Assembly: GCA_030430165.1 (NCBI GenBank)
Contig: JAUIGL010000016.1
Coordinates: 21,030 to 85,029 of the forward strand
Reading direction: 5' to 3'
DNA: 64,000 nucleotides
DNA from: a bacterium
Lineage (GTDB): Bacteria > Desulfobacterota > Binatia > HRBIN30 > CADEER01
Shown here: piece after piece, positions 31,102-39,377 of the stretch
Position numbering within the stretch: the stretch's first letter is position 1
Layout of the letters: each line of letters begins with the position of its first letter
Position numbers and translations under genes: made by a program
The notes under the pieces: model-generated
Told to the model about the DNA's origin: nothing
The model's input: only the letters and a program-made list of their open reading frames with translations
The model's database searches: none

Positions 31102-31881
31102 TCAGCTCTCGGCGAGAACGGATACGATGTAGAACATCCACCAGGGCAGCAGGGTTGCCAGGTAGCCGACCATCCACAGCAGGCCGACCACCCCACCCCA
31201 CGACTCACCGTCGGTGCGCCGGTTCCTGCGTCGGATGGAACGCAAGAGGCCGCTTCTCAACTCCCCGAGCGTCCACGGCGTCGCCGCTCGCGACTCCTCC
31301 TGGCGTTGCGCCTGCGCTCGCAGCCCGACCAGATTGATCAGCTGGAACGGCAGGTAGCCGGCAGCGAAGACCAGGCTCAGCAACAGTAGCCTCGACTCGG
31401 GCACGGGTACGTCCGCGCTGAGGTACAGGTAGGCGCTGGCCACCGTGTTGGCGACGAAGATCAACAGCCAGCCCAGCTCCTCGTAGAAGTAGAGCCGGAA
31501 GCGCTCGAGCAGGATCGCCAGCCAGACGCAGACTTGTGAGACGACCACCTGGAACACCATGTACCAGGCGAGGCCGCCGACCAGCGGGTCGTGCTCACCG
31601 ATGACCCTGAGGACGTGCGCGAAGAGATAGATGTAACCGATCTCCGCGAACGTCGCGAGCAAGCGGGTGGCGAAGATCGACGAGAAAACGGAGTCGTGAA
31701 ACACGACCTCGTTTTCGTAGCGAACCGGAAACAAGCACCGGTACGCCGCGACCGCGAAGAACACCTGCGCCGGCACCACCACCGCCGCGCCGGCAGTCAC
31801 CGCCGAGGCCTGCACCAAGAAGTAGAGGTTGACCAGAGCGCCGAGCTTGAACAGCCAGAGGTAGAGGGTGTAGTCGGTCAC
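31102..31881 (-). CDS. Polytopic membrane protein of unknown function
   Basis: A 259-residue protein with a GTG start (31879-31881). About six hydrophobic segments are visible: LYLWLFKLGALVNLYFLVQA, VVPAQVFFAVAAYRCLF, IGYIYLFAHVL, WYMVFQVVVSQVCVWLAILL, LGWLLIFVANTVASAYLYL and LLLSLVFAAGYLPFQLINLV. A basic cytoplasmic stretch (SIRRRNRRTD) and a final helix (WMVGYLATLLPWWMFYIVSVL) follow. I recognise no family. It is 12 bp downstream of the quinone oxidoreductase and probably co-transcribed with it. It converges on glgP. Confidence 0.8.
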   Translation of the reverse strand: MTDYTLYLWLFKLGALVNLYFLVQASAVTAGAAVVVPAQVFFAVAAYRCLFPVRYENEVVFHDSVFSSIFATRLLATFAEIGYIYLFAHVLRVIGEHDPLVGGLAWYMVFQVVVSQVCVWLAILLERFRLYFYEELGWLLIFVANTVASAYLYLSADVPVPESRLLLLSLVFAAGYLPFQLINLVGLRAQAQRQEESRAATPWTLGELRSGLLRSIRRRNRRTDGESWGGVVGLLWMVGYLATLLPWWMFYIVSVLAES

Positions 31882-31893
31882 CGCCGTCTCCCG

Positions 31894-32871
31894 TCACTCG
31901 CCAACACGGACGACGGTCTTGCCGACGCCGCCGGCGGCGAGCTCGCCCACCGCGGCGGCGAGCTGCTCGAAGCCGAATACCCGCTGCACCGGAATCTTCA
32001 GCGCACCGTTTCGCCAGTGCGCCAGCAACTCCGCCTGCGCCTGCTCGCGCACCCCGCGCTCGTAGAATGACGGCATGACGCCGACGACGGAGTAGTTGCC
32101 GGCGACCATGTGTACCGGCGAGGGCTCGCCCCACTCGCCGCTGGCGAAGCCGACCAACAGCAGCCGCCCTTCCGGCGCCATCACGCTGCTCGCCGCGCCG
32201 AACGCCGAACCACCAACCGGGTCGTAGGCAACGTCGACGCCGCGACCGTCGGTGGCGTCCCGCACCGCCTCGGCAATATCCTGGCGGCGGTAGTCGACGA
32301 CGACATCGGCGCCGAGCTCGCGACAGAAGTCGAGCTTGGCGGTGCTCGCCACCGCGATCACCCGCGCGCCCATCGCCTTGCCGATCTGCAGCGCTGCGGA
32401 GCCGGTACCGCCGGCGGCGCCGAGTACGAGCAGGGTCTCGCCCTGGCGCAGGGAGGCGCGGCGCCTCAGGCCGACCCAGGCGGTGTGACAGGGAATGACG
32501 AAGGCGGCCGCCTCCTCGGCTCGCATCGTCTCGGGGACCGGGAATGCGAAGTCGCCCTGGGCGAGACACTCCTCGGCGAAGCTGCCGTGGCCCAAATAGA
32601 ATCCCGACACCGCCATCACTCGCTCGCCAACCCGCACTACCGCCCCTTCCCCCGCGCGCACGACCGTGCCGACCAGCTCCTGTCCGGGGGTGAACGGACG
32701 CGCCGGCGTCAGCGGGTACGATCCCCGGCACATCAAGACATCGGGAAGCCCGACGGCAGTCGCCTCGACCCGCACGTGCAGCATCCCCGGACTCATCTCG
32801 GGAGCCTCCGCCTCCTCCAAGCCGAGGACGTCGAGCGGCTCCCCAGCCTTTCGCACTCGCCACGCGCGCAT
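31894..32871 (-). CDS. Zinc-independent NADPH:quinone oxidoreductase (MDR family)
   Basis: A 325-residue medium-chain reductase. It has the catalytic-domain PGQELVGTVVRAGEG segment, the nucleotide loop LVLGAAGGTGSAALQIGKAM and VAYDPVGGSAF, and it lacks zinc-binding cysteines, so it belongs with quinone/enoyl reductases, not alcohol dehydrogenases. The ATG is at 32871. Upstream of it lies the eroded region 32872-33454. The following gene encodes the unknown membrane protein. Confidence 0.92.
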   Translation of the reverse strand: MRAWRVRKAGEPLDVLGLEEAEAPEMSPGMLHVRVEATAVGLPDVLMCRGSYPLTPARPFTPGQELVGTVVRAGEGAVVRVGERVMAVSGFYLGHGSFAEECLAQGDFAFPVPETMRAEEAAAFVIPCHTAWVGLRRRASLRQGETLLVLGAAGGTGSAALQIGKAMGARVIAVASTAKLDFCRELGADVVVDYRRQDIAEAVRDATDGRGVDVAYDPVGGSAFGAASSVMAPEGRLLLVGFASGEWGEPSPVHMVAGNYSVVGVMPSFYERGVREQAQAELLAHWRNGALKIPVQRVFGFEQLAAAVGELAAGGVGKTVVRVGE

Positions 32872-32873
32872 GA

Positions 32874-33137
32874 CTTCCCTTCCCAGTTCCGCGAGCGCTC
32901 GGCAACGCGCTCCCCGAGCACGGCGGCTCGAAGCGCCTGCGCGCCCTCTTCCGCCCCCTCGCCCGCATCGTTCGGGGGAATTTCTTCGTCACCATCCCCG
33001 GCGCCGACGCAACCACGCGCCGCGGGGTCGCCGAGATCGCCGGCGCCATCGCAGCGCGCCGGCCCAAAGGCGCGGAACGCGCGTCGTGGGAGCTCATCGA
33101 CGAGATCGGCGAGCTCGTCGCTCGCCGTTTCCGCTGA
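32874..33137 (+). pseudogene. Unassigned coding remnant without start codon
   Basis: An open + frame of 88 codons directly after a TGA, with protein-like composition, for example RIVRGNFFVTIPGADATTRR, then GVAEIAGAIAARR and WELIDEIGELVARRF before the stop at 33135. There is no usable start codon near the beginning and the frame begins against the QOR start. I read it as the 3' end of a deleted gene. Family not recognised. An alternative is chance openness in GC-rich DNA. Confidence 0.3.
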
Positions 33138-33195
33138 GAAGCAGCTCATTCCAACCGGCCAGCAATCGACGCCCTCTCCAAGCAAGGCGGTAAGC

Positions 33196-33321
33196 ATGTC
33201 CCCTCTGATCGATCCATACGACCTCATCCACCCACGCAACTACGGCGCGCCACACGACACGTGGACGACGCTGCGCGAGAAGGCGCCGGTGTGCCCAGCC
33301 GCCGTCGGAAACTTTGGCTGA
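33196..33321 (+). pseudogene. N-terminal stub of a cytochrome P450
   Basis: ATG 33196 opens a 41-codon frame whose first 32 residues (IDPYDLIHPRNYG, then DTWTTLREKAPV) match the start of bacterial P450s, including the intact one at 1460 (DPLDLVDPARYARDG, WTRLRAEAPI). After APV the sequence becomes unrelated and stops at 33321. The haem loop, I-helix and everything else are missing. An AAGGCGG site precedes the ATG. It meets the sulfotransferase stub at about 33292-33297. Confidence 0.7.
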
Positions 33322-33432
33322 GTCGATCTCCTCGAGCACGATCTGGAGGCCGTCGCGCCAGGAGTCGGAGTCGATGGCGCTGAGCCGGCTCTTCTCGCGC
33401 GCCTGCAGCAGAACGTCGTCGACGGTCGTCAT
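33297..33432 (-). pseudogene. N-terminal stub of a sulfotransferase
   Basis: From ATG 33430-33432 the minus strand reads MTTVDDVLLQAREKSRL, SDSWRDGLQIVLEEID. This corresponds to the start of the intact sulfotransferase at 51522-52748 (DSLLQAAIRATGLSDFGEGE, WRKHFDVLIRALDEE). Similarity ends at about 33297, before the PAPS-binding loop, and the frame then runs antisense through the P450 stub. The stub lies 22 bp downstream of the metallo-hydrolase gene and was probably the last gene of that operon. Its break coincides with that of the P450 stub. Confidence 0.65.
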
Positions 33433-33454
33433 GTCGTCAGGCCCAGCGCCGTCG

Positions 33455-34720
33455 TCAGCTCGAACGCAGCGCATCGATCCGATGCCGGAGCCACGCGCGC
33501 TCCCAGAAATTCTCGGCGCGCGCGAGCAAATGCTCGTGGGCCGCAACCGCAACCTCCCGCGCGCCGGTGCAGCTCGGTTCGGCCGTGAGGACTAGATCGG
33601 TCAGGTGGAGCGCCTGCAGCGGCTCGCCCGCGTCGAAGCGCGCGCGAGCTGCCTGCGTCAAGGCCTCGGCACCGGCGGCGGCGACGATCTCGCCGGCTAC
33701 TGCCGACGGCGCAACATGGTAGAGCTCGGTGGTCGCACGATGGTGGAACCAGCCGGTGTAGTTCTCCCAAATGGCTCGGACGTTCCACGAAGTCAGTCCG
33801 TAGCCCTCGCCGATGTCGAAGCGATCCGGCAACCGAATCTCGCGCATCGCCGTCGCGACGTCCTGACCCGCCTGCATCGCCTCGACGGTGCGATCGTGTA
33901 CCCACTGCATCGCATCGCGCAGCCCGACCAGCTCCGCCTCGATGCGGTCGGCACCGATGATGGGGTCGAAGTGCCCTGTGACCAGCTTTTCCGCACCGAG
34001 GGCGATGACCGTGTCGAGCGACGCGACGTAGTCGAGGGCGTCCCGGTAGCGGTCGCCGCGCAGCGTGCAGAGGTTGGCGACATGTCCGAACAGCGGACCC
34101 GTCAGGTTGCCGGTGAACAGCGTGCGAATCTCCGGCATCCAGACGACCTGCGCGTCCGTGGTCTCGCCGCCCGGCGTCGACAAAACCACGAAGCGGCGCC
34201 CGCCGATCTCCAGCTCGAGGCGATCGCCGACGATGAGCGTCGGCTCGGGCCAGGTGATCGTCCAGTCCTCTGGCGGCAGCTGCTCCAGGGCCCCCATGAT
34301 TGCGTCGGTGATGTGCGACCAGGCGAAGGCGACTCTGGCCGCCTTGAAGGGAAGCAACACCTCGTGATCGTGCCGCCACCGTTTCCAGTCGGCCTGCATG
34401 ACGATGTCGGTATCGTCGTCACGCAACGCTTTGACGCCGCCGACGTGGTCGGCATGGCCCTGGGTGACGACGATCGCACGAGTCGGGCCGGGCGCCACGG
34501 CGTCGAACGCGCGACGATGGATCGGCCCCTCGACGTGCAAGCCGGCGTTGATGACGACCCGCCCGTCGTCGGTGGCAACGGCGTGCGAATTCGACACCCC
34601 CTTCGACAGCCAGATGTCGTCGCCAATATCGAGCGCCGGGCCCTCGACCGCCGGCGCAATCGCATCAGCACCGGGGCGCTCGCGATGGATTCCGCGGATC
34701 CGCGTGCCCTCAGCCGGCAT
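33455..34720 (-). CDS. Metallo-beta-lactamase-fold hydrolase (alkylsulfatase-like)
   Basis: A 421-residue protein from ATG 34718-34720. The zinc motif is TQGHADHVGG (His89, Asp91, His92), with further ligands likely in GGETTDAQ and LVTGHFDP. The C-terminal part (SWNVRAIWENYTGWF and EPLQALHLTDLVLTAEPSC) looks like the dimerisation domain of SdsA/BDS1-type alkylsulfatases. Sulfate-ester hydrolysis is therefore the leading guess. Note the sulfotransferase stub next door, which would have run the opposite chemistry. The start lies 10 bp after the SDR stop in the ADH-SDR-MBL operon. Confidence 0.85.
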   Translation of the reverse strand: MPAEGTRIRGIHRERPGADAIAPAVEGPALDIGDDIWLSKGVSNSHAVATDDGRVVINAGLHVEGPIHRRAFDAVAPGPTRAIVVTQGHADHVGGVKALRDDDTDIVMQADWKRWRHDHEVLLPFKAARVAFAWSHITDAIMGALEQLPPEDWTITWPEPTLIVGDRLELEIGGRRFVVLSTPGGETTDAQVVWMPEIRTLFTGNLTGPLFGHVANLCTLRGDRYRDALDYVASLDTVIALGAEKLVTGHFDPIIGADRIEAELVGLRDAMQWVHDRTVEAMQAGQDVATAMREIRLPDRFDIGEGYGLTSWNVRAIWENYTGWFHHRATTELYHVAPSAVAGEIVAAAGAEALTQAARARFDAGEPLQALHLTDLVLTAEPSCTGAREVAVAAHEHLLARAENFWERAWLRHRIDALRSS

Positions 34721-34730
34721 CGCCCGGTAC

Positions 34731-35510
34731 TCAGAAGGCCAGATAGCCGCCGTCGACGGCGACGACCACACCGGTCGTGTATGACGACGCCTCGGTCGAC
34801 AGGAACAGTACCGCGCCGGCGCACTCCTCGGCGGTGCCCATCCGCCCCGCCGGCACTCGCGCCAGCTCGCGGTCGCGGATCTCCGGCACCGTCTCGAGCG
34901 GCTTGGTCATGCGCGTGTCGATCAACCCGGGGGCGACGCAGTTGACGCGAATCCCGTCGGTCATCCAGTGCAACGCCATGCTCCGCGTCATCGCCACCAG
35001 CGCGCCCTTTGCCGCCGCATAGCCCGGGATCATCGGCACGCCGCGGAATGCCGCCATCGACACGATGTTGACCACCGACGCGCCGCCCGGCAGCGGACTC
35101 GCGGCAAGGGCGTCGTGGCAACCCATCGCCAGGCGGCCGGCTCCTTCGAGGTTGGTCTGCAGCGAGCCGGCAAAGCCGTCGGGATCCCACTCGTCACCGG
35201 CCGGAAACGGCGCGCCCGCGTTGTTGACGAGAATATCGAGAGTGTCGACCTGCGACGCGAGCCGGCGGACTGCATCGGCATCGCCGACGTCGAGCTGCTC
35301 GAAGGCGAAGCGGCTCAGGTCGACGGGATCGTCGGCGTAGTCGGCAGCCTTCGACCGCGTTCCGGTGACGGTCACCGAGGCGTGAGAATCGGCAAACGCG
35401 GTAGCGATCGCATAGCCGATACCGGAGGTACCACCGGTGACCAACACCTCGGCGCCGCTGAAGTCGTAGATCACACCATTGCGCACCGAGCGCTGCGAAG
35501 TGGGCGTCAT
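34731..35510 (-). CDS. Short-chain dehydrogenase/reductase
   Basis: A 259-residue classical SDR: cofactor loop TGGTSGIG at residues 25-32, NNAG, and the catalytic serine in VSMAAF ahead of the YAAAK tyrosine/lysine pair, then VAPGLIDTRM. It uses NAD(P)H on an alcohol or ketone, substrate unknown. ATG 35510 overlaps the stop of the upstream zinc dehydrogenase (ATGA), so the two are translationally coupled. Confidence 0.94.
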   Translation of the reverse strand: MTPTSQRSVRNGVIYDFSGAEVLVTGGTSGIGYAIATAFADSHASVTVTGTRSKAADYADDPVDLSRFAFEQLDVGDADAVRRLASQVDTLDILVNNAGAPFPAGDEWDPDGFAGSLQTNLEGAGRLAMGCHDALAASPLPGGASVVNIVSMAAFRGVPMIPGYAAAKGALVAMTRSMALHWMTDGIRVNCVAPGLIDTRMTKPLETVPEIRDRELARVPAGRMGTAEECAGAVLFLSTEASSYTTGVVVAVDGGYLAF

Positions 35511-36526
35511 GCGTCGTCTCCCATGGTGACCAGAACCTTGCCGCAATTCTTGTCGGCGCCGAGCACCGAAAGGGCGTCGCCGAAGTCGCGTAGCGGAACC
35601 CGGTGGGTGATCATCTCCGACAGATCGCGGCGGGCGAGCAAGTCGATGGCGTCCTCGAAGCGCTCGGGATAGCCCATCGATCCCTTGATCTGGAACTTCT
35701 TGGACATGATTGCCAGGTAGCTGGTCGGCACCGGATCGATGTGCAAGGCGACGACCGACATGCGGCTCCCTTCCCTGCCGCGCTCGATGATCTCGGTGAT
35801 CACCTGCGCCGATCCGGAGGCCTCGACGAAGGCATTGGTCGCCGGAGCTGGGCCGAACATCGACGGCGCCGTCCCGTGCAGCCGAGCCAACTCTTCCCAG
35901 ACGTCGACCTCGGCGGGATTCAGCACCGCCGAGGCGCCGAGCGCGCCAGCGAGCTCGAGTCGGCGCTTGCTGAGATCGATGCCGACCGCTTCGACTCCGC
36001 GATCGGCGAAGGTCGCGATCGCCGAGAGCCCGATCGGGCCGCAGCCGAAGACCGCCACCTTGTCCGCCGGCTCGACATCGGCGCGATTGGCAGACTGGAT
36101 ACCGACGGCGACCGGCTCGCTGAGCGCCGCCACCTGAAGCGATAGCGACGGCGGCACGGGGTAGAGCAACCCGTCGCGCGCGGCATTGCGCACCACCAGC
36201 GCTTCGGTCAGACCGCCCTCTGCACCGCCGTTGCCGATGATGTCCATGCCGTTGGACCCGGGCTCGCCAGGCTTGACCGCGACCCGGTCGCCAACCCGGA
36301 CACCCTCGACCGCGGCGCCGACCCAGTCGACCACCCCTGCCATCTCGTGTCCGAGCGGCATCGGGCTCGGGCCGCCGGGCAGCCCTCCCATGCGAATATA
36401 GGTGAGGTCGGAGCCACAGATCCCACACGCGGTGATCCTGACGACGACATCGTCTCGACCCGGCTCACCGGCCGGCACCTCGTCCACCCGAACGTCGTTC
36501 GGTCCGTGGATACATACCTGCTGCAT
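35507..36526 (-). CDS. Zinc-type alcohol/polyol dehydrogenase (MDR family)
   Basis: A 339-residue protein. Catalytic zinc ligands are visible in CGICGSD and GHEMAGVV, and the cofactor loop is FGCGPIGLSA. The lobe that usually carries four cysteines for structural zinc (after DRVAVKPGEPGSN) has none, which is seen in some sorbitol/threonine dehydrogenase-like subgroups. I chose ATG 36526 because a clear AGAAGGGGG site precedes it; the frame is open 8 codons further. The gene directly follows an acyl-CoA ligase remnant (stop at 36534), so it was once an internal gene of a longer operon. Confidence 0.92.
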   Translation of the reverse strand: MQQVCIHGPNDVRVDEVPAGEPGRDDVVVRITACGICGSDLTYIRMGGLPGGPSPMPLGHEMAGVVDWVGAAVEGVRVGDRVAVKPGEPGSNGMDIIGNGGAEGGLTEALVVRNAARDGLLYPVPPSLSLQVAALSEPVAVGIQSANRADVEPADKVAVFGCGPIGLSAIATFADRGVEAVGIDLSKRRLELAGALGASAVLNPAEVDVWEELARLHGTAPSMFGPAPATNAFVEASGSAQVITEIIERGREGSRMSVVALHIDPVPTSYLAIMSKKFQIKGSMGYPERFEDAIDLLARRDLSEMITHRVPLRDFGDALSVLGADKNCGKVLVTMGDDA

Positions 36527-36533
36527 CCCCCTT

Positions 36534-36645
36534 CTATAACCCGGTCCCATTGCCCGCGATCAATGCCTGCAGCCCCGACTTGTCGACCTTGCCGGTCGGC
36601 ATCTTCGGAACCTCGGCCACCGATCCGAGCAGCAGCCGGTCAAAT
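36534..36645 (-). pseudogene. C-terminal remnant of an AMP-forming acyl-CoA ligase
   Basis: The minus strand reads FDRLLLGSVAEVPKMPTGKV DKSGLQALIA before a TAG at 36534-36536. PKMPTGKVDK is the A10 motif of ANL ligases, containing their catalytic lysine. Only about 35 residues of the C-terminal domain remain. The upstream side is replaced by the tandem-repeat block at 36648. The start of the zinc dehydrogenase lies 8 nt after the stop, as expected for a former operon partner. Confidence 0.65.
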
Positions 36646-36648
36646 AGC

Positions 36649-36661
36649 CTGGTCTGACCAG
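36649..36661. promoter_or_regulatory. GntR/FadR-type palindrome, unit 1
   Basis: CTGGTCTGACCAG is a perfect 6+1+6 palindrome and fits the FadR-subfamily GntR consensus TNGTNNNACNA. It opens repeat unit 1, upstream of the zinc dehydrogenase operon and the ligase remnant. Binding is inferred from consensus only. Confidence 0.45.
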
Positions 36662-36783
36662 CGCAAGCCCCCGAAACTCCGCGAGAAGCGTACCCAGAAT
36701 CGAGCTCTGAGCGCCTTAAACCCACCATTTCGGCCCCAAATCGCAGCCGTAAGCCCGCTGGCCACCGCTCACACCCCAATTCC

Positions 36784-36796
36784 CTGGTCTGACCAG
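36784..36796. promoter_or_regulatory. GntR/FadR-type palindrome, unit 2
   Basis: An identical CTGGTCTGACCAG palindrome lies exactly 135 bp from the first. The pair could allow looping or cooperative binding. No GntR gene is in the window. Confidence 0.45.
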
Positions 36797-36922
36797 CGCA
36801 AGTTCCCGAAACTTGGCCGGACAGGTGCCTAGAACCGGGCTATGTGCGCCTTAGACCCTCCATTTTGGGCCCCAAATCGCGGCTGTAAGGCCCCGCCGGC
36901 GCAGCTCACTGGCGCGGGGCGA

Positions 36923-38458
36923 TCACGACGCTCCGGTGAGCTCTAGACTCCAGGTTTGTCCGGTCGTCACTGCGTGCAAGTAGACTCCGCCGGCGGGAGC
37001 AGACGACCGACGCAACTCGCCGAGCCCGGTAGTCTCGCCCGCCGGGGGACCGTGCTTCGCTGCGGGATAGAAAACCACCAGCTCCGCACCGGTCACTTCG
37101 GTGCTGCCACTCACCGCGAAGTCACCGCTGCGGGGATCGTACTCGACGCTGTCGATGCGGCCTGGAGCGGCTCGGACCAGCGGACGAGAGAGTTGGTCGA
37201 TCAGATCCTCGCGACGCCCGACGATCTCGTTGGTGCGACAGTCGACCTCGAACTCCCCCCAGACCATGGGAATGCGGCCGGCTCGGTAGTCCCCGGCCTT
37301 GTGCGGATCGCCGCACGACTCGCGCCAGGTCCACAGGGTGGCGCCGAACTGAAACTCGTCCTGCAGCCGCTGGTGATCGAGGAAGTAAGGGTCGTTCGGA
37401 TCCGATGCACGCCGCGGATCGCTGCCCCACTCGCCCGTCAAGACCGGCACACCGTCGAAGAGCGCCGCCTCGTCGCGCGCGACCTGAAACGCCGACGCGG
37501 AAATCGGGCCGTTGTCGAATCCCCCGGTGTAGATGTGCGGCGCGTACACGAAGTCGTCGTCATGCTCGAAGCTAGGCGGCGGCCCCTGGCCCACCGCCGA
37601 CCAGATCGCCGAAGGCTCGAACAGAATCAGATGCGGGAAGCCACCCGCATCCCGCTCCGCCTCCCGGATGCGAGCCCAGGATCCGGCGTACAGGGAAGCC
37701 AATCCGGACATGTCGGCTGCGGTGAATGCATTCGGCTCGTTCATCAGGTCGATCCCCGCGACGGCAGCGTTGGAAGCGAAGCGCCCGGCAACGTGCGCGA
37801 GCATGTCCATGTAGCGGGTGTGAACCGGCACATCGCCTGGACCGTTCTCGAAGCCGAAGAACGCTTCCCAAGCGCGTCGCACCGCCGGGCTCGACTCGCG
37901 AAGTCCCGCGGTCGTGCATCGCGGCAGACCGTCGTCGAGCGTCGCCCACCCTGGCGCTCCGTCCCAGCCGAACGCCGGTTCTTGGCCGTCAGCGCAATTC
38001 TCGTCGGGCCGCGCCGCGAGGGTCGGCCCCCAAGCATCCTGGTGCAGGTCGAGAATGGTGTAGATGCCGTGGCGCGCCAGTATCGCCACCGCGTCCTCGA
38101 CCTCGTCGAGGTAGGCGTCGTCGTACTGTCCGGGCGCCGGTTCGACGCGCGACCACGACAGCAGCAGGCGCACGGCGTTCCAACCGATGCCGGCGATCAT
38201 CTCCGCGTCCGCCTCCTCGAAGGGAAACGTCGTCGGGAAATCACGACTCGGCCAGTACTCGGCGAAGGCGTTCACGTTGACCCCGCGCAACAACACCTGC
38301 CGCCCGGCCGAGTCGACGATCGCCCCGCCGCGAACCGGATCCGGTTCGGCGTGCAGGGCCAGCAATTGGATGGGCGAGCTGCTGCCGGCATCGTCGTCCG
38401 AGCCACAGCCCATGAGCAGGAGCAATGAGAATCCAACGAGCACCGCGATGCGTGTCAT
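36923..38458 (-). CDS. GH5 endoglycoceramidase-like lipoprotein
   Basis: A 511-residue protein from ATG 38458. The N-terminus is a lipoprotein signal (VGFSLLLLMGCGSDDD, lipobox LMGC), so it is probably membrane-anchored outside the cytoplasm. The barrel shows WNAVRLLLSWSRVEPAPGQY and ILDLHQDAWG, typical of endoglycosylceramidases. The acid/base is Glu241 in DLMNEPNAF and the nucleophile Glu343 in LTGEWGSD. A C-terminal beta domain follows (FAVSGSTEVTGAELVVFYP). Glycolipid cleavage is the likely role; another beta-glycosidase activity of GH5 is possible. The frame is open 87 codons further upstream but without signal-like sequence. Divergent from the membrane operon at 38661. Confidence 0.92.
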   Translation of the reverse strand: MTRIAVLVGFSLLLLMGCGSDDDAGSSSPIQLLALHAEPDPVRGGAIVDSAGRQVLLRGVNVNAFAEYWPSRDFPTTFPFEEADAEMIAGIGWNAVRLLLSWSRVEPAPGQYDDAYLDEVEDAVAILARHGIYTILDLHQDAWGPTLAARPDENCADGQEPAFGWDGAPGWATLDDGLPRCTTAGLRESSPAVRRAWEAFFGFENGPGDVPVHTRYMDMLAHVAGRFASNAAVAGIDLMNEPNAFTAADMSGLASLYAGSWARIREAERDAGGFPHLILFEPSAIWSAVGQGPPPSFEHDDDFVYAPHIYTGGFDNGPISASAFQVARDEAALFDGVPVLTGEWGSDPRRASDPNDPYFLDHQRLQDEFQFGATLWTWRESCGDPHKAGDYRAGRIPMVWGEFEVDCRTNEIVGRREDLIDQLSRPLVRAAPGRIDSVEYDPRSGDFAVSGSTEVTGAELVVFYPAAKHGPPAGETTGLGELRRSSAPAGGVYLHAVTTGQTWSLELTGAS

Positions 38459-38660
38459 ATGCCCGTAATAGGATCGGCGGTCGCGCCAAGTCCACTCGAT
38501 CGCCACCGCCCACGAGCCTGGCTGAAGGTTGCCTTTCGCGGGCGGCGAGGCTAAGCACAGCCCCCTAGCCGATCGGCTAGGCAACAAACGTCCGGGCAGA
38601 TGGCGACGACCGCGGGTCGCGGCGCGCTCCGCCCGGAGCCCCATCGAGAGGAGACGAACC

Positions 38661-39377
38661 ATGAGGCAAGCGGATGGCGAAGTGATCTTGCTGTGGACGT
38701 TACCCGTGGTGAGCCTCATCTGGCTGTCGGCGTTTCTGCTGTTTCCCGGATTCGTCCGGCCGATGTCTCCGACGATGTCGGCCGAGGAGGTCGCAGCGTT
38801 CTACCGCGACCCCGCGAACCTCCCACGCATCCGTTACAGCATGATCGTGTTCAACTGGTTCGCGGTCGGATTCGTTCCCATCCTCGCCCTGATCGTCCTG
38901 CAGATTCGGCGGATGGCGCACCGTACCCCGATCTTCTCCTACGCCATCCTCGCCTGCGCCGCGGGTGGTCCGACGATATTTTTGATGGCCAACTTGTTCT
39001 GGCTTCTCGCCGCGTTCCGCCCGATGCGCGACCCGCAGCAGACCCAGATGTTCAACGACCTGGCGTGGGTGACCTTCTCGAGCCAGGTCGGCTTCCTGAT
39101 CGCGCAGAGTGTGATCCTCGCCCTGGCGATCTACCTCGACCGCCAGAAGCGACCGGTCTTTCGGCCCTGGGTGGCGCACTTCAATCTCGTCGTCGCCGTC
39201 CTCCTGGTCCCCGCCGCGTTCGTCGGCCTGGCGATGGACGGGCCGTTCGCATGGGACGGCCTGCTGTCGTTCTGGCTGCGCAACGTCACCATCGGACTCT
39301 GGATCGTCGTCATGGGGGTGGTCCTCGGTCGGGTGATCCTGCAACAGCGGGCCGAAGACGAAGCGGCGGCGGCATGA
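38661..39377 (+). CDS. Membrane protein of unknown family, paralogue 1 of an oxidase-subunit operon
   Basis: A 238-residue protein starting at ATG 38661 after GAGAGGAGA. Hydrophobic segments include LWTLPVVSLIWLSAFLLF, FNWFAVGFVPILALIVLQI, ILACAAGGPTIFLMANLFWL, a segment near VGFLIAQSVILALAIYL, LVVAVLLVPAAFVGLAM and IGLWIVVMGVVLGRVIL. An acidic loop MSAEEVAAFYRDPAN follows helix 1. It shares its plan and a GPFAWDG motif with the next protein. Its TGA overlaps the next ATG (ATGA). First gene of an operon with subunit III- and IV-like genes. Function unknown. Confidence 0.85.
   Translation: MRQADGEVILLWTLPVVSLIWLSAFLLFPGFVRPMSPTMSAEEVAAFYRDPANLPRIRYSMIVFNWFAVGFVPILALIVLQIRRMAHRTPIFSYAILACAAGGPTIFLMANLFWLLAAFRPMRDPQQTQMFNDLAWVTFSSQVGFLIAQSVILALAIYLDRQKRPVFRPWVAHFNLVVAVLLVPAAFVGLAMDGPFAWDGLLSFWLRNVTIGLWIVVMGVVLGRVILQQRAEDEAAAA

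Larger units (their letters stand above)
36648..36892. repeat. Two tandem ~108-bp direct repeats (135-bp period)
   Basis: Unit 1 spans about 36648-36755 and unit 2 about 36783-36892. Both begin with the identical 20-mer CCTGGTCTGACCAGCGCAAG, then share CCCGAAACT, GCGCCTTA, CCATTT, GGCCCCAAATCGC and the GTAAG end, with substitutions between. The 396-bp stretch 36527-36922 holds these repeats and the ligase remnant and no intact gene. The intervening 27 bp are unlike each other. Coding potential was not seen in either unit. Confidence 0.85.

Noticed and set aside
36648..36892. CRISPR-like repeat array
   Set aside because: Only two long, diverged units with a 27-bp interval and no cas genes.
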